Below, piece by piece: positions 53,169 to 60,626 of a stretch of DNA of 64,000 nt (its first letter is position 1; the number at the start of each line of letters is the position of its first letter). The position numbers were made by a program, and so were the translations under genes. Under the pieces are notes generated by a model. The model had not been told where the DNA came from and did not search any database. It was given only the letters and a program-made list of their open reading frames with translations. Source of the stretch: Candidatus Nitrosopumilus sp. (GTDB lineage Archaea; Thermoproteota; Nitrososphaeria; Nitrososphaerales; Nitrosopumilaceae); contig NZ_JAOULD010000003.1 of assembly GCF_029882185.1 (NCBI RefSeq), positions 24,697 to 88,696 on the forward strand, written 5' to 3'.

Positions 53169-54062
53169 TTAGAATCTAATCATCTTTTCATAAATTTTGA
53201 CACGTTTTGTAATGTCAGCATTTTTAATTTTCAACAATCCATCCAAGCCATATTTTTCAACTGCAAATGAACCTAAAACATTTCCATATACTACAGCTTT
53301 TTTAATATCTGATAATTTCGTAGATTTTTTACTTGCAAGATAACCTATCATTGCCCCTGCAAAAGAATCTCCTGCTCCAGTCGGATCTACCACATCCTCT
53401 AATGAAAACCCTGCAGTCGGAAAAATTACATCATCATAAAACATCAAGGAACCATGTTCTCCTTTCTTAATTATAACATATTTTGCTCCCCATTGCATGA
53501 TTTTTTTAGCACACTTTATCAAATTGAATTCTTTTGTTAGAAGTTTAGCTTCCTCATCATTGATTACGACTGCATCAACTGCCTTGATCATTTTTATCAC
53601 TGCATCGCGTTTAGTGGATATCCAAAAATCAATTGTATCACACATAGAAAATCTCACTTTATCAAATTCTCTAATCAATTTGGTATTTTGTTCTGGATCA
53701 TTATTTGCAAGATATACAAACTGAGATTTTTTATAAGCTTCTGGCACTGTTGCTTTAAAATCTTCAAGTACATTTAGTTCAGTTTTTAAAGTTGATCTTG
53801 TACTTAGTGTATTGTCATATTTTCCATCATAACGAAATGTTTTACCTTCCTTGATGGTCAATCCTTGCAAATCAAGGTATTCCGATAAAATTTCATGATG
53901 TGTTTTGGGAAAATCTTTTCCAACCACTGCAATTAATCCTGTATCTACAAAATTACTAGCTGAAATAGCTGCAAATGTAGCAGCTCCGCCTAAAACGTTT
54001 TTGAGTGTTTTTTTTGGGGTTCTAATGGTATCTAATGCTGTAGATCCAAAAACAGTAAGCAT
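53169..54062 (-). CDS. PfkB-family sugar/nucleoside kinase
   Basis: This 297-residue ribokinase-fold enzyme has the N-terminal GGAATFAAISASNF and the catalytic/anion-hole signature DVVDPTGAGDSFAGAMIGYL with the general-base Asp. The substrate could be ribose, fructose-type sugars, a nucleoside or ADP-dependent sugar; sequence alone does not decide. Its first residues (LTVFGSTALDTI) fit a complete N-terminus. It starts at ATG and is followed by the dUTPase-like gene, 39 bp away. Confidence 0.88.
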   Translation of the reverse strand: MLTVFGSTALDTIRTPKKTLKNVLGGAATFAAISASNFVDTGLIAVVGKDFPKTHHEILSEYLDLQGLTIKEGKTFRYDGKYDNTLSTRSTLKTELNVLEDFKATVPEAYKKSQFVYLANNDPEQNTKLIREFDKVRFSMCDTIDFWISTKRDAVIKMIKAVDAVVINDEEAKLLTKEFNLIKCAKKIMQWGAKYVIIKKGEHGSLMFYDDVIFPTAGFSLEDVVDPTGAGDSFAGAMIGYLASKKSTKLSDIKKAVVYGNVLGSFAVEKYGLDGLLKIKNADITKRVKIYEKMIRF

Positions 54063-54073
54063 TAAATGAAAAA

Positions 54074-54523
54074 TTAATTTTGATGTATAAATTCTCTTGT
54101 TTGTTCTTCTGTTGGATAGTACACAAATGGAATATCAATTGATGTAACTACCATATCATATTTTGTTATACCCGAAATTCTAATTGATTTGGATTCATCT
54201 GAATTTGCATCTGTATGGAATGTACCTTTGACATAACTATTGTCTAATGGTTGTAAAGAAAATGATTCCAAGTTACCCTTTCCAATAATTTCATCATTAG
54301 AAATTATAAAAAATTCAGTTTCTCCAGCTGTTAAAATCAATAATGAAGGGTTTTCAAATCTTAACTCTACATTATAGTTTGATCCTTTTTCATCTTTACT
54401 TGATAATTCACTTTGACTAATACTCACTCCTATTTGTGAAACAAATGCATATTGTGAATAACTAAAAATACTAATTGCTAATACAAATAAAACAATAATT
54501 CCTGTTTTTTTGGATGATTTCAT
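54074..54523 (-). CDS. Membrane-anchored LEA14-like protein
   Basis: This 149-residue protein has one N-terminal membrane helix (about 5-25) and a beta-rich outer domain: NVELRFENPSLLILTAGETE, GKGNLESFSLQPLDNSYVKG, and a FVYYPTEEQT end, in the style of LEA14/immunoglobulin-like domains. A related architecture occurs at 60051-60545. A TTG at 54538 is in frame, but the TATA-like TTAAAAAG at about 54547-54554 favours the ATG at 54523. Function unknown. Confidence 0.7.
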   Translation of the reverse strand: MKSSKKTGIIVLFVLAISIFSYSQYAFVSQIGVSISQSELSSKDEKGSNYNVELRFENPSLLILTAGETEFFIISNDEIIGKGNLESFSLQPLDNSYVKGTFHTDANSDESKSIRISGITKYDMVVTSIDIPFVYYPTEEQTREFIHQN

Positions 54524-54648
54524 GACTAGTTTTAACAAATTTACTTTTTAACCAAAAACGAAAAAAATCCCAATAAATTGTGTAAAAGTTTTGATCTAAT
54601 CTTAAACCTCCTTAAAGCTAACAGAATAAATCAAAATTATACAATAAT

Positions 54649-55143
54649 TTGGTATTGGCTAGAATTAAACTGAAAATAGGTGAAAACGAAATCGAGGTAG
54701 ATTCTAGAGATTTCTATGTTGATAATCAAACATTAGGTGAAATCATTGATGATATTTCTAATCATTTACCTGAAAATCAGGCAAAAATGGTATATGAAAC
54801 TGAAGATACTCAAAAACCAACTTACGTTGAACAATCTGAAGTTCCATTTGGCTTAGAATACCTTGATGATGCCGAAGCTTACGAACCAGAATTCAACGAA
54901 CCAAAATACATAGCTTCACATGAAATTAAATCAAAATTACGAATTTTAGAAACAAGTAGATTTTTTGATTCTCCTAGAACAGTTACTGAAACTGTTCAAC
55001 AACTTAGAGAATATGGCTGGGCTACTAGTCCTTTAGACGTGTCAAAAGTATTAGCAAAAATGGCATCTAACAAAGAAATCTTGAAAAACTCTGAAGAAAA
55101 TAGAATTCATTATTTTGTTCAAGAATCATTAATGACTAACTAG
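54649..55143 (+). CDS. Hypothetical protein with acidic linker and C-terminal helix-turn-helix-like part
   Basis: This 164-residue protein starts with a short beta part (RIKLKIGENEIEVDSRDFYV), an acidic linker (EYLDDAEAYEPEFNEPKYIA) and a C-terminal helical domain (about 105-160: SKLRILETSRFFDSPRTVTE, then TSPLDVSKVLAKMASNKEIL) that resembles a winged helix. It may be a DNA-associated regulator; I do not know the family. The TTG start (54649) is followed by a second TTG two codons later. It is convergent with a zinc-ribbon gene, overlapping by 8 bp. Confidence 0.65.
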   Translation: MVLARIKLKIGENEIEVDSRDFYVDNQTLGEIIDDISNHLPENQAKMVYETEDTQKPTYVEQSEVPFGLEYLDDAEAYEPEFNEPKYIASHEIKSKLRILETSRFFDSPRTVTETVQQLREYGWATSPLDVSKVLAKMASNKEILKNSEENRIHYFVQESLMTN

Positions 55144-55327
55144 AAGAATAATCACACTTTTTGCAAGTAAGAAAAATTTCTCCATCTAAATGATCAAAAT
55201 GTGCATTACATTTTTTGCAGGTGTGATGCATATCATAATATCCATCTTCCTCAATTTCTCCAATTCTATTTGATTCTAGATCTGTACTTTTACACTTTAT
55301 ACAATGACAACCACATTCAATTTTCAT
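55136..55327 (-). CDS. Small zinc-ribbon protein
   Basis: This 63-residue protein has a Cys/His-rich sequence: CGCHCIKCKSTDLE, then HHTCKKCNAHFDHL and TCKKCDYSSS. Three CxxC pairs can form one or two zinc ribbons. It starts at ATG and is divergent from the 51-residue CxC protein, 48 bp between starts. Possible nucleic-acid binding; function unknown. Confidence 0.7.
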   Translation of the reverse strand: MKIECGCHCIKCKSTDLESNRIGEIEEDGYYDMHHTCKKCNAHFDHLDGEIFLTCKKCDYSSS

Positions 55328-55375
55328 GACTATTCTCCGACAATGTATGTATACATGAATTGACTATACAAATCA

Positions 55376-55531
55376 TTGGAAAAGAAAAGAGAGATCCCAA
55401 TAGAAATCGATGATCATTTCAAACTCTTTGGCAAGGAACCATGGGAAGTAGATTATGGTGAAAAATGTGTTATTTGTAACGTTAGGATTGATGAATATGG
55501 TTTTTGTTCTTGTGGTTCTAGTGGAGACTAA
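55376..55531 (+). CDS. 51-residue Cys-rich protein
   Basis: This short ORF has a TTG start, as its frame has a stop at 55361-55363 and no ATG after it. The protein begins MEKKREIPIEIDDHFKLFGK and carries CVICNVRIDEYGFCSCGSSG, a four-Cys zinc knuckle. A TATA-like TGTATGTATAC lies about 25-30 bp upstream (55343-55353), consistent with a leaderless start. Its end overlaps the convergent 55518-56414 gene by 14 bp. Confidence 0.6.
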   Translation: MEKKREIPIEIDDHFKLFGKEPWEVDYGEKCVICNVRIDEYGFCSCGSSGD

Positions 55532-56414
55532 ATTTTCTTACTAAAGGAATAATCATTACCATCAAAAATCCAATAGCTATGGGTGCAAATATTGGAAATT
55601 CAGGTATTACCGTTGTACCTATAATTGTTATTTTACCTGTACTATCTGGTTTCATGTTAATCCAAACATGTGTTCCATTATTGACATATTCATGAAAATA
55701 AGTTTTCTCATCATTCAAAAATACCTCATATGGTCCCCACAATAATTCTAGAGGTACCACGGTTGTAACAAATCTATTTTCGTTATTTATTTTGAAACTA
55801 ATTTCTTTGTTATGTTGGCTAAAATTAAAATCACTTATTTCTGCCAATGTCTTAACCTCAACTGCAAATTTCATATTTTCCCAATTTATATATTCTATAT
55901 TTTTTGGTTCATCTATAGAATATTCCAAAATCATTTGACATCCATGACAAGCAAATCCTTTTTTGTCATCTAGGTAAACTGGCCTTTCATTAACAAAAAT
56001 TAGATCAACTCTTTCTGGAATAATAAAAGATGTTTTTTCAAGATATCTAAAATCCCATGTCCATACATCATCTATCTTAGAAAGTGCATCTTCAAGTTCG
56101 TATTCTATAATCAATTTTTCACTTGATGGTTGAAGTAATAGCATGGTGTTATCTGCATTTGTAGAAAAAAGCTCTTCTTCTCCTTGGTTATTTAATACTG
56201 AAATATTTGAAACAGTCCCAGAAATCAATTCAAGATCTACTGGCAAATTTGATGCACGGGTTATGTGTTTGACATGAACCTTTCCATCTTGAGAAATTGA
56301 AATCTTGACTAGTTCTTGTCTAGCTTTTTCACCCATTGAAATCTGAGCATCTGCCAGTGGAACTAATGATATAATTGTTAAAATCACTAAAAGACTACAA
56401 ATCTTTGTATTCAT
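55518..56414 (-). CDS. Secreted protein with PEF-CTERM-like sorting tail
   Basis: This 298-residue exported protein has a signal peptide (about 1-23), a beta-rich ectodomain with a CHGC motif (FACHGCQM) and a C-terminal tripartite tail: PEFPIFAPIAIGF, a hydrophobic helix, and a basic RKF end. That tail resembles PEF/PEFG-CTERM archaeal sorting signals processed by archaeosortase-like enzymes. No such enzyme is in the window. It starts at ATG, directly after the cyclophilin stop (55518-56414 and 56415-56891 abut). Confidence 0.7.
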   Translation of the reverse strand: MNTKICSLLVILTIISLVPLADAQISMGEKARQELVKISISQDGKVHVKHITRASNLPVDLELISGTVSNISVLNNQGEEELFSTNADNTMLLLQPSSEKLIIEYELEDALSKIDDVWTWDFRYLEKTSFIIPERVDLIFVNERPVYLDDKKGFACHGCQMILEYSIDEPKNIEYINWENMKFAVEVKTLAEISDFNFSQHNKEISFKINNENRFVTTVVPLELLWGPYEVFLNDEKTYFHEYVNNGTHVWINMKPDSTGKITIIGTTVIPEFPIFAPIAIGFLMVMIIPLVRKFSLH

Positions 56415-56891
56415 TTATTCCACAGTAATATGAATCATTATTGCTTTTTCTAGTGGACAATCATTACTATCTCTATCTAGATTAACAATTTTATCTGCAA
56501 CATCCATTCCTTGGGTTACTTCTCCAAATACAGTATATTGTCTATCTAGAAATACACTATCAGAAGTAACAATGAAAAATTGTGAACCTGCACTATCTGG
56601 ATCTTGTGATCTAGCCATAGAAACTATGCCTCGCAAATGTGATCTTGAATTAAATTCGGCCTTGATACTATATCCTGGTCCGCCCATTCCCCATGAACCT
56701 TTGTTATCTGTCTTTGTATTAGGATCGCCTCCCTGAATCATAAATCCTGGAATAACTCTATGAAAAAGTGTCCCATCATAAAATCCATCTTTAGCTAATT
56801 TCTCAAAATTTCTTACAGTTTCTGGAGCTAATTCAGGAAGAAGTTTAAATGAAATGTTTCCCAATTTAGTTTCAATATTTACTGTAGCCAT
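56415..56891 (-). CDS. Cyclophilin-type peptidyl-prolyl isomerase
   Basis: This 158-residue cyclophilin catalyses proline cis-trans isomerisation in proteins. The active-site core LFHRVIPGFMIQGGDP has the catalytic Arg and the Phe/Met/Gln pocket residues; ARSQDPDSAGSQFFIV and DRQYTVFGEVTQGMDVADKI complete the fold. There is no signal peptide, so it acts in the cytosol. It starts at ATG and abuts the secreted-protein gene with no gap, forming an operon. Confidence 0.95.
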   Translation of the reverse strand: MATVNIETKLGNISFKLLPELAPETVRNFEKLAKDGFYDGTLFHRVIPGFMIQGGDPNTKTDNKGSWGMGGPGYSIKAEFNSRSHLRGIVSMARSQDPDSAGSQFFIVTSDSVFLDRQYTVFGEVTQGMDVADKIVNLDRDSNDCPLEKAIMIHITVE

Positions 56892-57135
56892 TAGGATGAA
56901 TCGACAAACACATCTTAATAGTCTTTTGCGAATCTAGTTTTGAATATTACTTCAGATGTTTTAACAATATTGAAAAATTTATAATAATTAATACGTTTTT
57001 CGTTAGAAAATTTATTGTTATAGACTAGAAATTTCTGATTCATAATTATATCAAAAATCTGAATGAGTAAGATGTAACAATTTTAAAATTTCAAAAGTTA
57101 TAGTGTTATATAGAACAATTAAAATTTAGAATTCG

Positions 57136-57366
57136 TTGAATCGTACAAACCAAAGCACGATAATTAAAGAAGCGATTAATTCTTATCTTGACAAAGGAGT
57201 AACCGACAAACAGGATATCTACACCAAAGTCGTTGATGAACTTGGCGTTCCAAGACCAACCGTAAGAAGAGTTGCAAGAGATCTAAGAACCGAACTATTG
57301 CAAAAAATTCAAATCTTACAATCAGATATGCCAAAAGCAACTGCTACCCCTGAAGAAGACGAATAA
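57136..57366 (+). CDS. Small conserved helix-turn-helix-like protein
   Basis: This 76-residue protein has an HTH-like centre: SYLDKGVTDKQDIYTKVVDE, then LGVPRPTVRRVARDLRTELL with an Arg-rich recognition helix. An acidic tail (TPEEDE) ends it. It looks like a small DNA-binding protein; I recall similar thaumarchaeal proteins without a known role. The TTG start at 57136 lies about 28 bp after the TATA element TTATATA (57106-57112), which supports a leaderless TTG start. Confidence 0.75.
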   Translation: MNRTNQSTIIKEAINSYLDKGVTDKQDIYTKVVDELGVPRPTVRRVARDLRTELLQKIQILQSDMPKATATPEEDE

Positions 57367-57375
57367 ACTCGGCTC

Positions 57376-57387
57376 TTTTTTCTTTTT
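57376..57387 (+). terminator. Oligo-T terminator
   Basis: Six Ts, one C and five Ts begin 10 bp after the stop codon of the small HTH-like gene and fit an archaeal oligo-T terminator without hairpin. The next gene starts about 60 bp downstream. Confidence 0.5.
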
Positions 57388-57448
57388 AATTATATTATTT
57401 TCTGATTTTTAGCATTACTGTTATAAATAATGAGATTTTCAAATAATC

Positions 57449-57922
57449 ATGGGATACTTGGGTAACCATTTAGCAACAATCGTAACTGGAGTATTTGCAG
57501 CTATATTGACAGCATTATGGCCATATTTTGTTGACTTTGCACCAATACTAAACTTTGTCTTCATTATGGCAGTACCAATAACATGGTTCTTGACTTTTAC
57601 TTGCTGGATCTCCCAGAAGAGTACTGATTACATGCATAGACACGCTCCATTACATTCTGAAAAAAAAAGCTTGAGTAATACTCAAACTATTCAAACTACG
57701 TCGACTTCACAAGTAAATCTTTTAGAAATTAAACATATTCAAGATGAATTGCTACTTGAATTAAACAATGTAAAAGAATCAGTTAAACTCAAAGATAGTG
57801 AGATTGAAAGATTAAATCAAGAAATTTCTAATCTTGAAACTCTTGTACAAATTGAATCACTAAAAACTGAACTAGCTAATCTCAAAATGTTGGCTTCTGG
57901 AAAAAAAACCAAGAGTAAATAA
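57449..57922 (+). CDS. Membrane protein with cytosolic coiled coil
   Basis: This 157-residue protein has two N-terminal membrane helices (about 8-26 and 30-52) followed by a long coiled coil (about 85-150; heptad-like EIKHIQDELLLELNNVKESV then EIERLNQEISNLETLVQIES) and a basic end (GKKTKSK). It may scaffold or cluster at the membrane. I do not recognise a family. It starts at ATG and is convergent with the 39-residue Cys-rich ORF, 1 bp apart. Confidence 0.7.
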   Translation: MGYLGNHLATIVTGVFAAILTALWPYFVDFAPILNFVFIMAVPITWFLTFTCWISQKSTDYMHRHAPLHSEKKSLSNTQTIQTTSTSQVNLLEIKHIQDELLLELNNVKESVKLKDSEIERLNQEISNLETLVQIESLKTELANLKMLASGKKTKSK

Positions 57923-57923
57923 T

Positions 57924-58043
57924 CTAATCTTTACAGTTACAACAAATTTCTCCATGATTATTTTTACAACTTGGACAACTAACAGCTCCACCAAAATGGC
58001 ATTTACATGAACATAATTCAGTAGGATCTTTTTTTACACTCAT
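57924..58043 (-). CDS. 39-residue Cys-rich zinc protein
   Basis: This tiny ORF, MSVKKDPTELCSCKCHFGGA at its start, carries eight Cys (CSCKC, CPSC, CCNC) and two His in 39 residues, enough for two zinc sites. Cys density and convergent, gap-free position after a real gene favour coding. Homology is unknown; it may be a metal-buffering or nucleic-acid-binding peptide. Confidence 0.6.
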   Translation of the reverse strand: MSVKKDPTELCSCKCHFGGAVSCPSCKNNHGEICCNCKD

Positions 58044-58488
58044 TAATACAAATTCTATTTGATGTTAGTATTTGACTTTTACACATTAAACAATGATAAA
58101 TTGTAACAAATCTTTAATTCCAAATTAGTAACATGATTTTTAATGTGAAACATTTTGTTGAAAACATATCAATTATTATTTGACAACTTTTTACATTTTA
58201 TTTTCTTACTGAATTAATTATCATAATTTTAGATAATTGATTTCATATCAATTGATTCTCTAAATATATCTCAAATATATAATAAATTTTGAAAAGAATT
58301 CATTAATAATTATGCAAAACCATAATCCATTTTTTTGTAATGATATATTTAAGTTTGAAAAATCATGCATTGTATACTATAGAAAATGACAATAATTTTT
58401 GAATAAATTTACAGTACTTGGCTTGATCAAGGAAAATTGAGATCAAACTAGATATGGTTATCATATAAAATACTAAATTATAATTGAA
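58044..58488. other. AT-rich intergenic region, no gene found
   Basis: This 445-bp stretch is the largest gap in the window. It holds no ORF I trust (a 25-residue frame at 58312-58389 is unsupported), no tRNA and no BHB or box C/D signature I could verify. It has a 7-bp perfect hairpin AATTGAT/ATCAATT (58235-58253) and a second copy of ATATCAATT (58166-58174). It could hold a small RNA or regulatory DNA; nothing is established. Confidence 0.5.
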
Positions 58489-59019
58489 TTAATTTTGATG
58501 TAATTTGGAAGCAATCTCTAATGTCTCATCTACCATTTCTTTTAATCTATTTCGAGTATCATTATCTGTAATAGAATTTTCTGATACAGATTCAGTGGTT
58601 AGAAACACGGCTTTAGGATTTGTTATTACTCTAAAATATGACAATAATTGTGTGATCAATGTTTGAACATTAGTAAAACCAATATTTCCAGCAGCCAAGA
58701 TTGTGATTCCCGCAACCTTTCCTGAAGTTTTTTTATAATCAATATATTCAAACAGATTTTTTAATGCTGAACTAAAAAATGAATTATAAATTGGTGATCC
58801 TATTAACCATACATCTGCATCCATAATATCTCTTGCAGCAGTTTTTGTTGTTTCATTATATTGTATGTCTAGGCCTCTATAGTATTCAATTTGACCTTCT
58901 GAAAGATTGATAAATTTTGTCTCTTGATGTTTTGATTTAGTATATTCAAAAACATATTTCATTAACACTTGTGTATTTGCATTTTTTCTTGGACTTCCAG
59001 AGATAACTACAATTTTCAT
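58489..59019 (-). CDS. NADPH-dependent FMN reductase family protein
   Basis: This is a 176-residue flavodoxin-fold quinone/FMN reductase. It begins MKIVVISGSPRKNANTQVLM, an SGSPRK-type phosphate loop for FMN, and has DADVWLIGSPIYNSFFSSAL lining the flavin and GITILAAGNIGFTNVQTLIT. No CxxC iron-sulfur insert is seen, so it is not the iron-sulfur flavoprotein form. It may reduce quinones or chromate-like substrates. It starts at ATG, downstream of the tRNA-Arg gene on the same strand. Confidence 0.87.
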   Translation of the reverse strand: MKIVVISGSPRKNANTQVLMKYVFEYTKSKHQETKFINLSEGQIEYYRGLDIQYNETTKTAARDIMDADVWLIGSPIYNSFFSSALKNLFEYIDYKKTSGKVAGITILAAGNIGFTNVQTLITQLLSYFRVITNPKAVFLTTESVSENSITDNDTRNRLKEMVDETLEIASKLHQN

Positions 59020-59071
59020 AACATTAACCGTTTGTCTTTGTATTTAAATTTCTAAAAATTTTAAACTTAAA

Positions 59072-59164
59072 CGGGCTTGGAGGGCTTCGATCCCTCGACC
59101 TGTAACTTAGGAGGCTACTGCGCTATCCATGTTGCGCGTCAAATTGACTCTGCGCTACAAGCCC
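59072..59164 (-). tRNA. tRNA-Arg (CCT) with an intron in the D-loop
   Basis: The acceptor is GGGCTTG/CAAGCCC with discriminator G, the anticodon stem GTAGC/GTTAC, loop CTCCTAA with anticodon CCT (Arg AGG) and the T-stem GAGGG/CCCTC. The 28-nt D-loop is far too long. Removing an 18-nt intron restores TAGCGCAGCATGGATAGCGC, a normal D-arm, and a 75-nt tRNA. The T-loop is ATCGAAG, so position 54 is A instead of the usual U, which is unusual. CCA is not encoded. Confidence 0.92.
59132..59149 (-). other. 18-nt tRNA intron in the D-loop (predicted)
   Basis: Intron AGTCAATTTGACGCGCAA (minus strand) sits between positions 15 and 16 of the tRNA. It can fold as GTCA-ATT-TGAC, flanked by a 3-nt bulge AGA, with intron GCGC pairing to the D-stem GCGC and a second bulge AAC: the central helix and bulges of a relaxed bulge-helix-bulge, cut by the archaeal splicing endonuclease. 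Boundaries are my prediction. Confidence 0.75.
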
Positions 59165-59188
59165 AGCAAAAAAAACATTCTTAATTAT

Positions 59189-59899
59189 TTAAGCGTAATC
59201 AAGATTCTCTTTGATCATGTTTTGAATTTTTCCCCAATCTTTGTTTTCTTTATCATTCCATTTTTCAAAAAATACAACATCTTTCAATTCTAATCTTGGT
59301 AACCAACCTTTAGTTTCAAGATCTGGTTTTTCAGCAAACTCATCAACATATCCTAAACACAAGTATGCTACAGGAATTACATGCTCTGGTAAGTCTAAAG
59401 TTTCTTTTAATGTTTCATTTGATAGAATACTTACCCATCCAAGACCTACTCCTTCTGTTCTAGCTGACAGCCATAAATTCTGAATTGCACAACATACACT
59501 ATAGAGACCAGCTTCTGGAATACTTGATCTACCAATCACAAATGGTCCAAATTTCGTAGGATCATATGTAACGCAAAGATTGATTGGAGATTCCAAAATT
59601 CCTTCTAACTTAAATGAAAGATATTTTGATCTTTTTGGTTCTTCAACTAGTTGTGATGAACGATTTTTTTCTTTCTCAAACGATTCTTTTATTTTCCTTT
59701 TTGTATCAGGATTTTTTATCAAAATAAAATTCCATGGTTGAGAAAATCCCACTGATGGTGCATGATGTGCAGCATTGAGAATTTTTGATAAAATATCATC
59801 CTCTATTGGTTTTGAGGTAAAGTGAGATCTTACATCTCTTCTTGAATAAATCGCCTTATAGAAGCCTCTTTTTTCTTCATCAGTAAAATTCTCTGTCAT
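59189..59899 (-). CDS. bluB: 5,6-dimethylbenzimidazole synthase
   Basis: This is a BluB-type nitroreductase-fold enzyme that cleaves FMNH2 with O2 to make 5,6-dimethylbenzimidazole, the lower ligand of cobalamin. The 236 residues include YSRRDVRSHFTSKPIEDDIL, AAHHAPSVGFSQPWNFILI, PEAGLYSVCCAIQNLWLSAR and GLGWVSILSN, the signatures separating BluB from ordinary nitroreductases. It starts at ATG and lies just upstream of tRNA-Arg on the same strand. Pairs with cbiH (48179-48985) to support cobalamin synthesis. Confidence 0.9.
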   Translation of the reverse strand: MTENFTDEEKRGFYKAIYSRRDVRSHFTSKPIEDDILSKILNAAHHAPSVGFSQPWNFILIKNPDTKRKIKESFEKEKNRSSQLVEEPKRSKYLSFKLEGILESPINLCVTYDPTKFGPFVIGRSSIPEAGLYSVCCAIQNLWLSARTEGVGLGWVSILSNETLKETLDLPEHVIPVAYLCLGYVDEFAEKPDLETKGWLPRLELKDVVFFEKWNDKENKDWGKIQNMIKENLDYA

Positions 59900-59968
59900 C
59901 TATTTTCTACCTTCTTTCTTTCTTTTGTTAAACGTTAATAATGTCAATTATCTGATTTATTTTTCAAT

Positions 59969-60042
59969 GGGCCTGTAGTCTAGCTGGTTAGGATACCGCC
60001 TCGACATGGCGGTGATCATGAGTTCGAATCTCATTAGGCCCA
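59969..60042 (+). tRNA. tRNA-Val (GAC) with C33
   Basis: The acceptor is GGGCCTG/TAGGCCC (one G-T pair), discriminator A, D-loop with GG, anticodon stem CCGCC/GGCGG, loop TCGACAT and T-arm ATGAG-TTCGAAT-CTCAT. The loop places GAC as anticodon (Val GUC/GUU) and C at position 33, where nearly all tRNAs have U. No intron is present and CCA is not encoded. Alternative anticodon placement would break the stem. Confidence 0.9.
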
Positions 60043-60050
60043 CTTTTTAA

Positions 60051-60545
60051 TTAATAACCTGTCTTGAAATCTTTATCAGTTTCACTCCACGAAGTCTGTG
60101 TAGTAATTTTTCCTTCAACAAAAAAACTAACGAATCTCTCATTTATTGCATCTTCATAAAGTTCTGAATTTGTTTCAGATTTACTTAGTACAAATATATT
60201 TTTTAAAGGAATTTCAGCACCTGAATAAAATAATGCTCTTCCTGGAAGGGCAATATCTGCTGTGGAATAGATACCTTTGCCTAATAATTTTCCATCTCCA
60301 TACAATTGATAATCAATTTGTGAAACTGTCAAGGTCTTGTCACTTGGATTCTTTACTAGAAATGTAACATCAAATTTTGCTTGATTATTTACTGTGTTAA
60401 TTTCTTTTAATTTTACATTTGTTAATTCAATTTCAACTAGTTCTAGTCCTACGTTGTCTAAACTTGCATAATAAATAATTCCACCCATTAAAGCAAACAC
60501 TCCAGCTATTGCTAGATAAACTGTCATCTTACTCTGAAGTGCCAT
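60051..60545 (-). CDS. Membrane-anchored LEA14-like protein
   Basis: This 164-residue protein has one N-terminal helix (about 8-27), then a LEA14/WHy-like domain: VEIELTNVKLKEINTVNNQA, KFDVTFLVKNPSDKTLTVSQ and YQLYGDGKLLGKGIYSTADI, which match the pattern of WHy domains with NPSD and the paired strands. Architecture resembles 54074-54523. A TTG at 60569 would extend it, but the T/A-rich element at about 60572-60582 favours the ATG at 60545. The role is unknown; in other organisms such domains act in desiccation or stress tolerance. Confidence 0.75.
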   Translation of the reverse strand: MALQSKMTVYLAIAGVFALMGGIIYYASLDNVGLELVEIELTNVKLKEINTVNNQAKFDVTFLVKNPSDKTLTVSQIDYQLYGDGKLLGKGIYSTADIALPGRALFYSGAEIPLKNIFVLSKSETNSELYEDAINERFVSFFVEGKITTQTSWSETDKDFKTGY

Positions 60546-60626
60546 TTTATTGATTTGAGAGTTGTACAACTAAAAAAGGTTGTCAAAATCCAAATACATA
60601 ATATTTGATTCAAAACACCATAAGCT

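Noticed and set aside
58312..58389. 25-residue ORF in the large gap
   Set aside because: No promoter, motif, coupling or paralog supports it.
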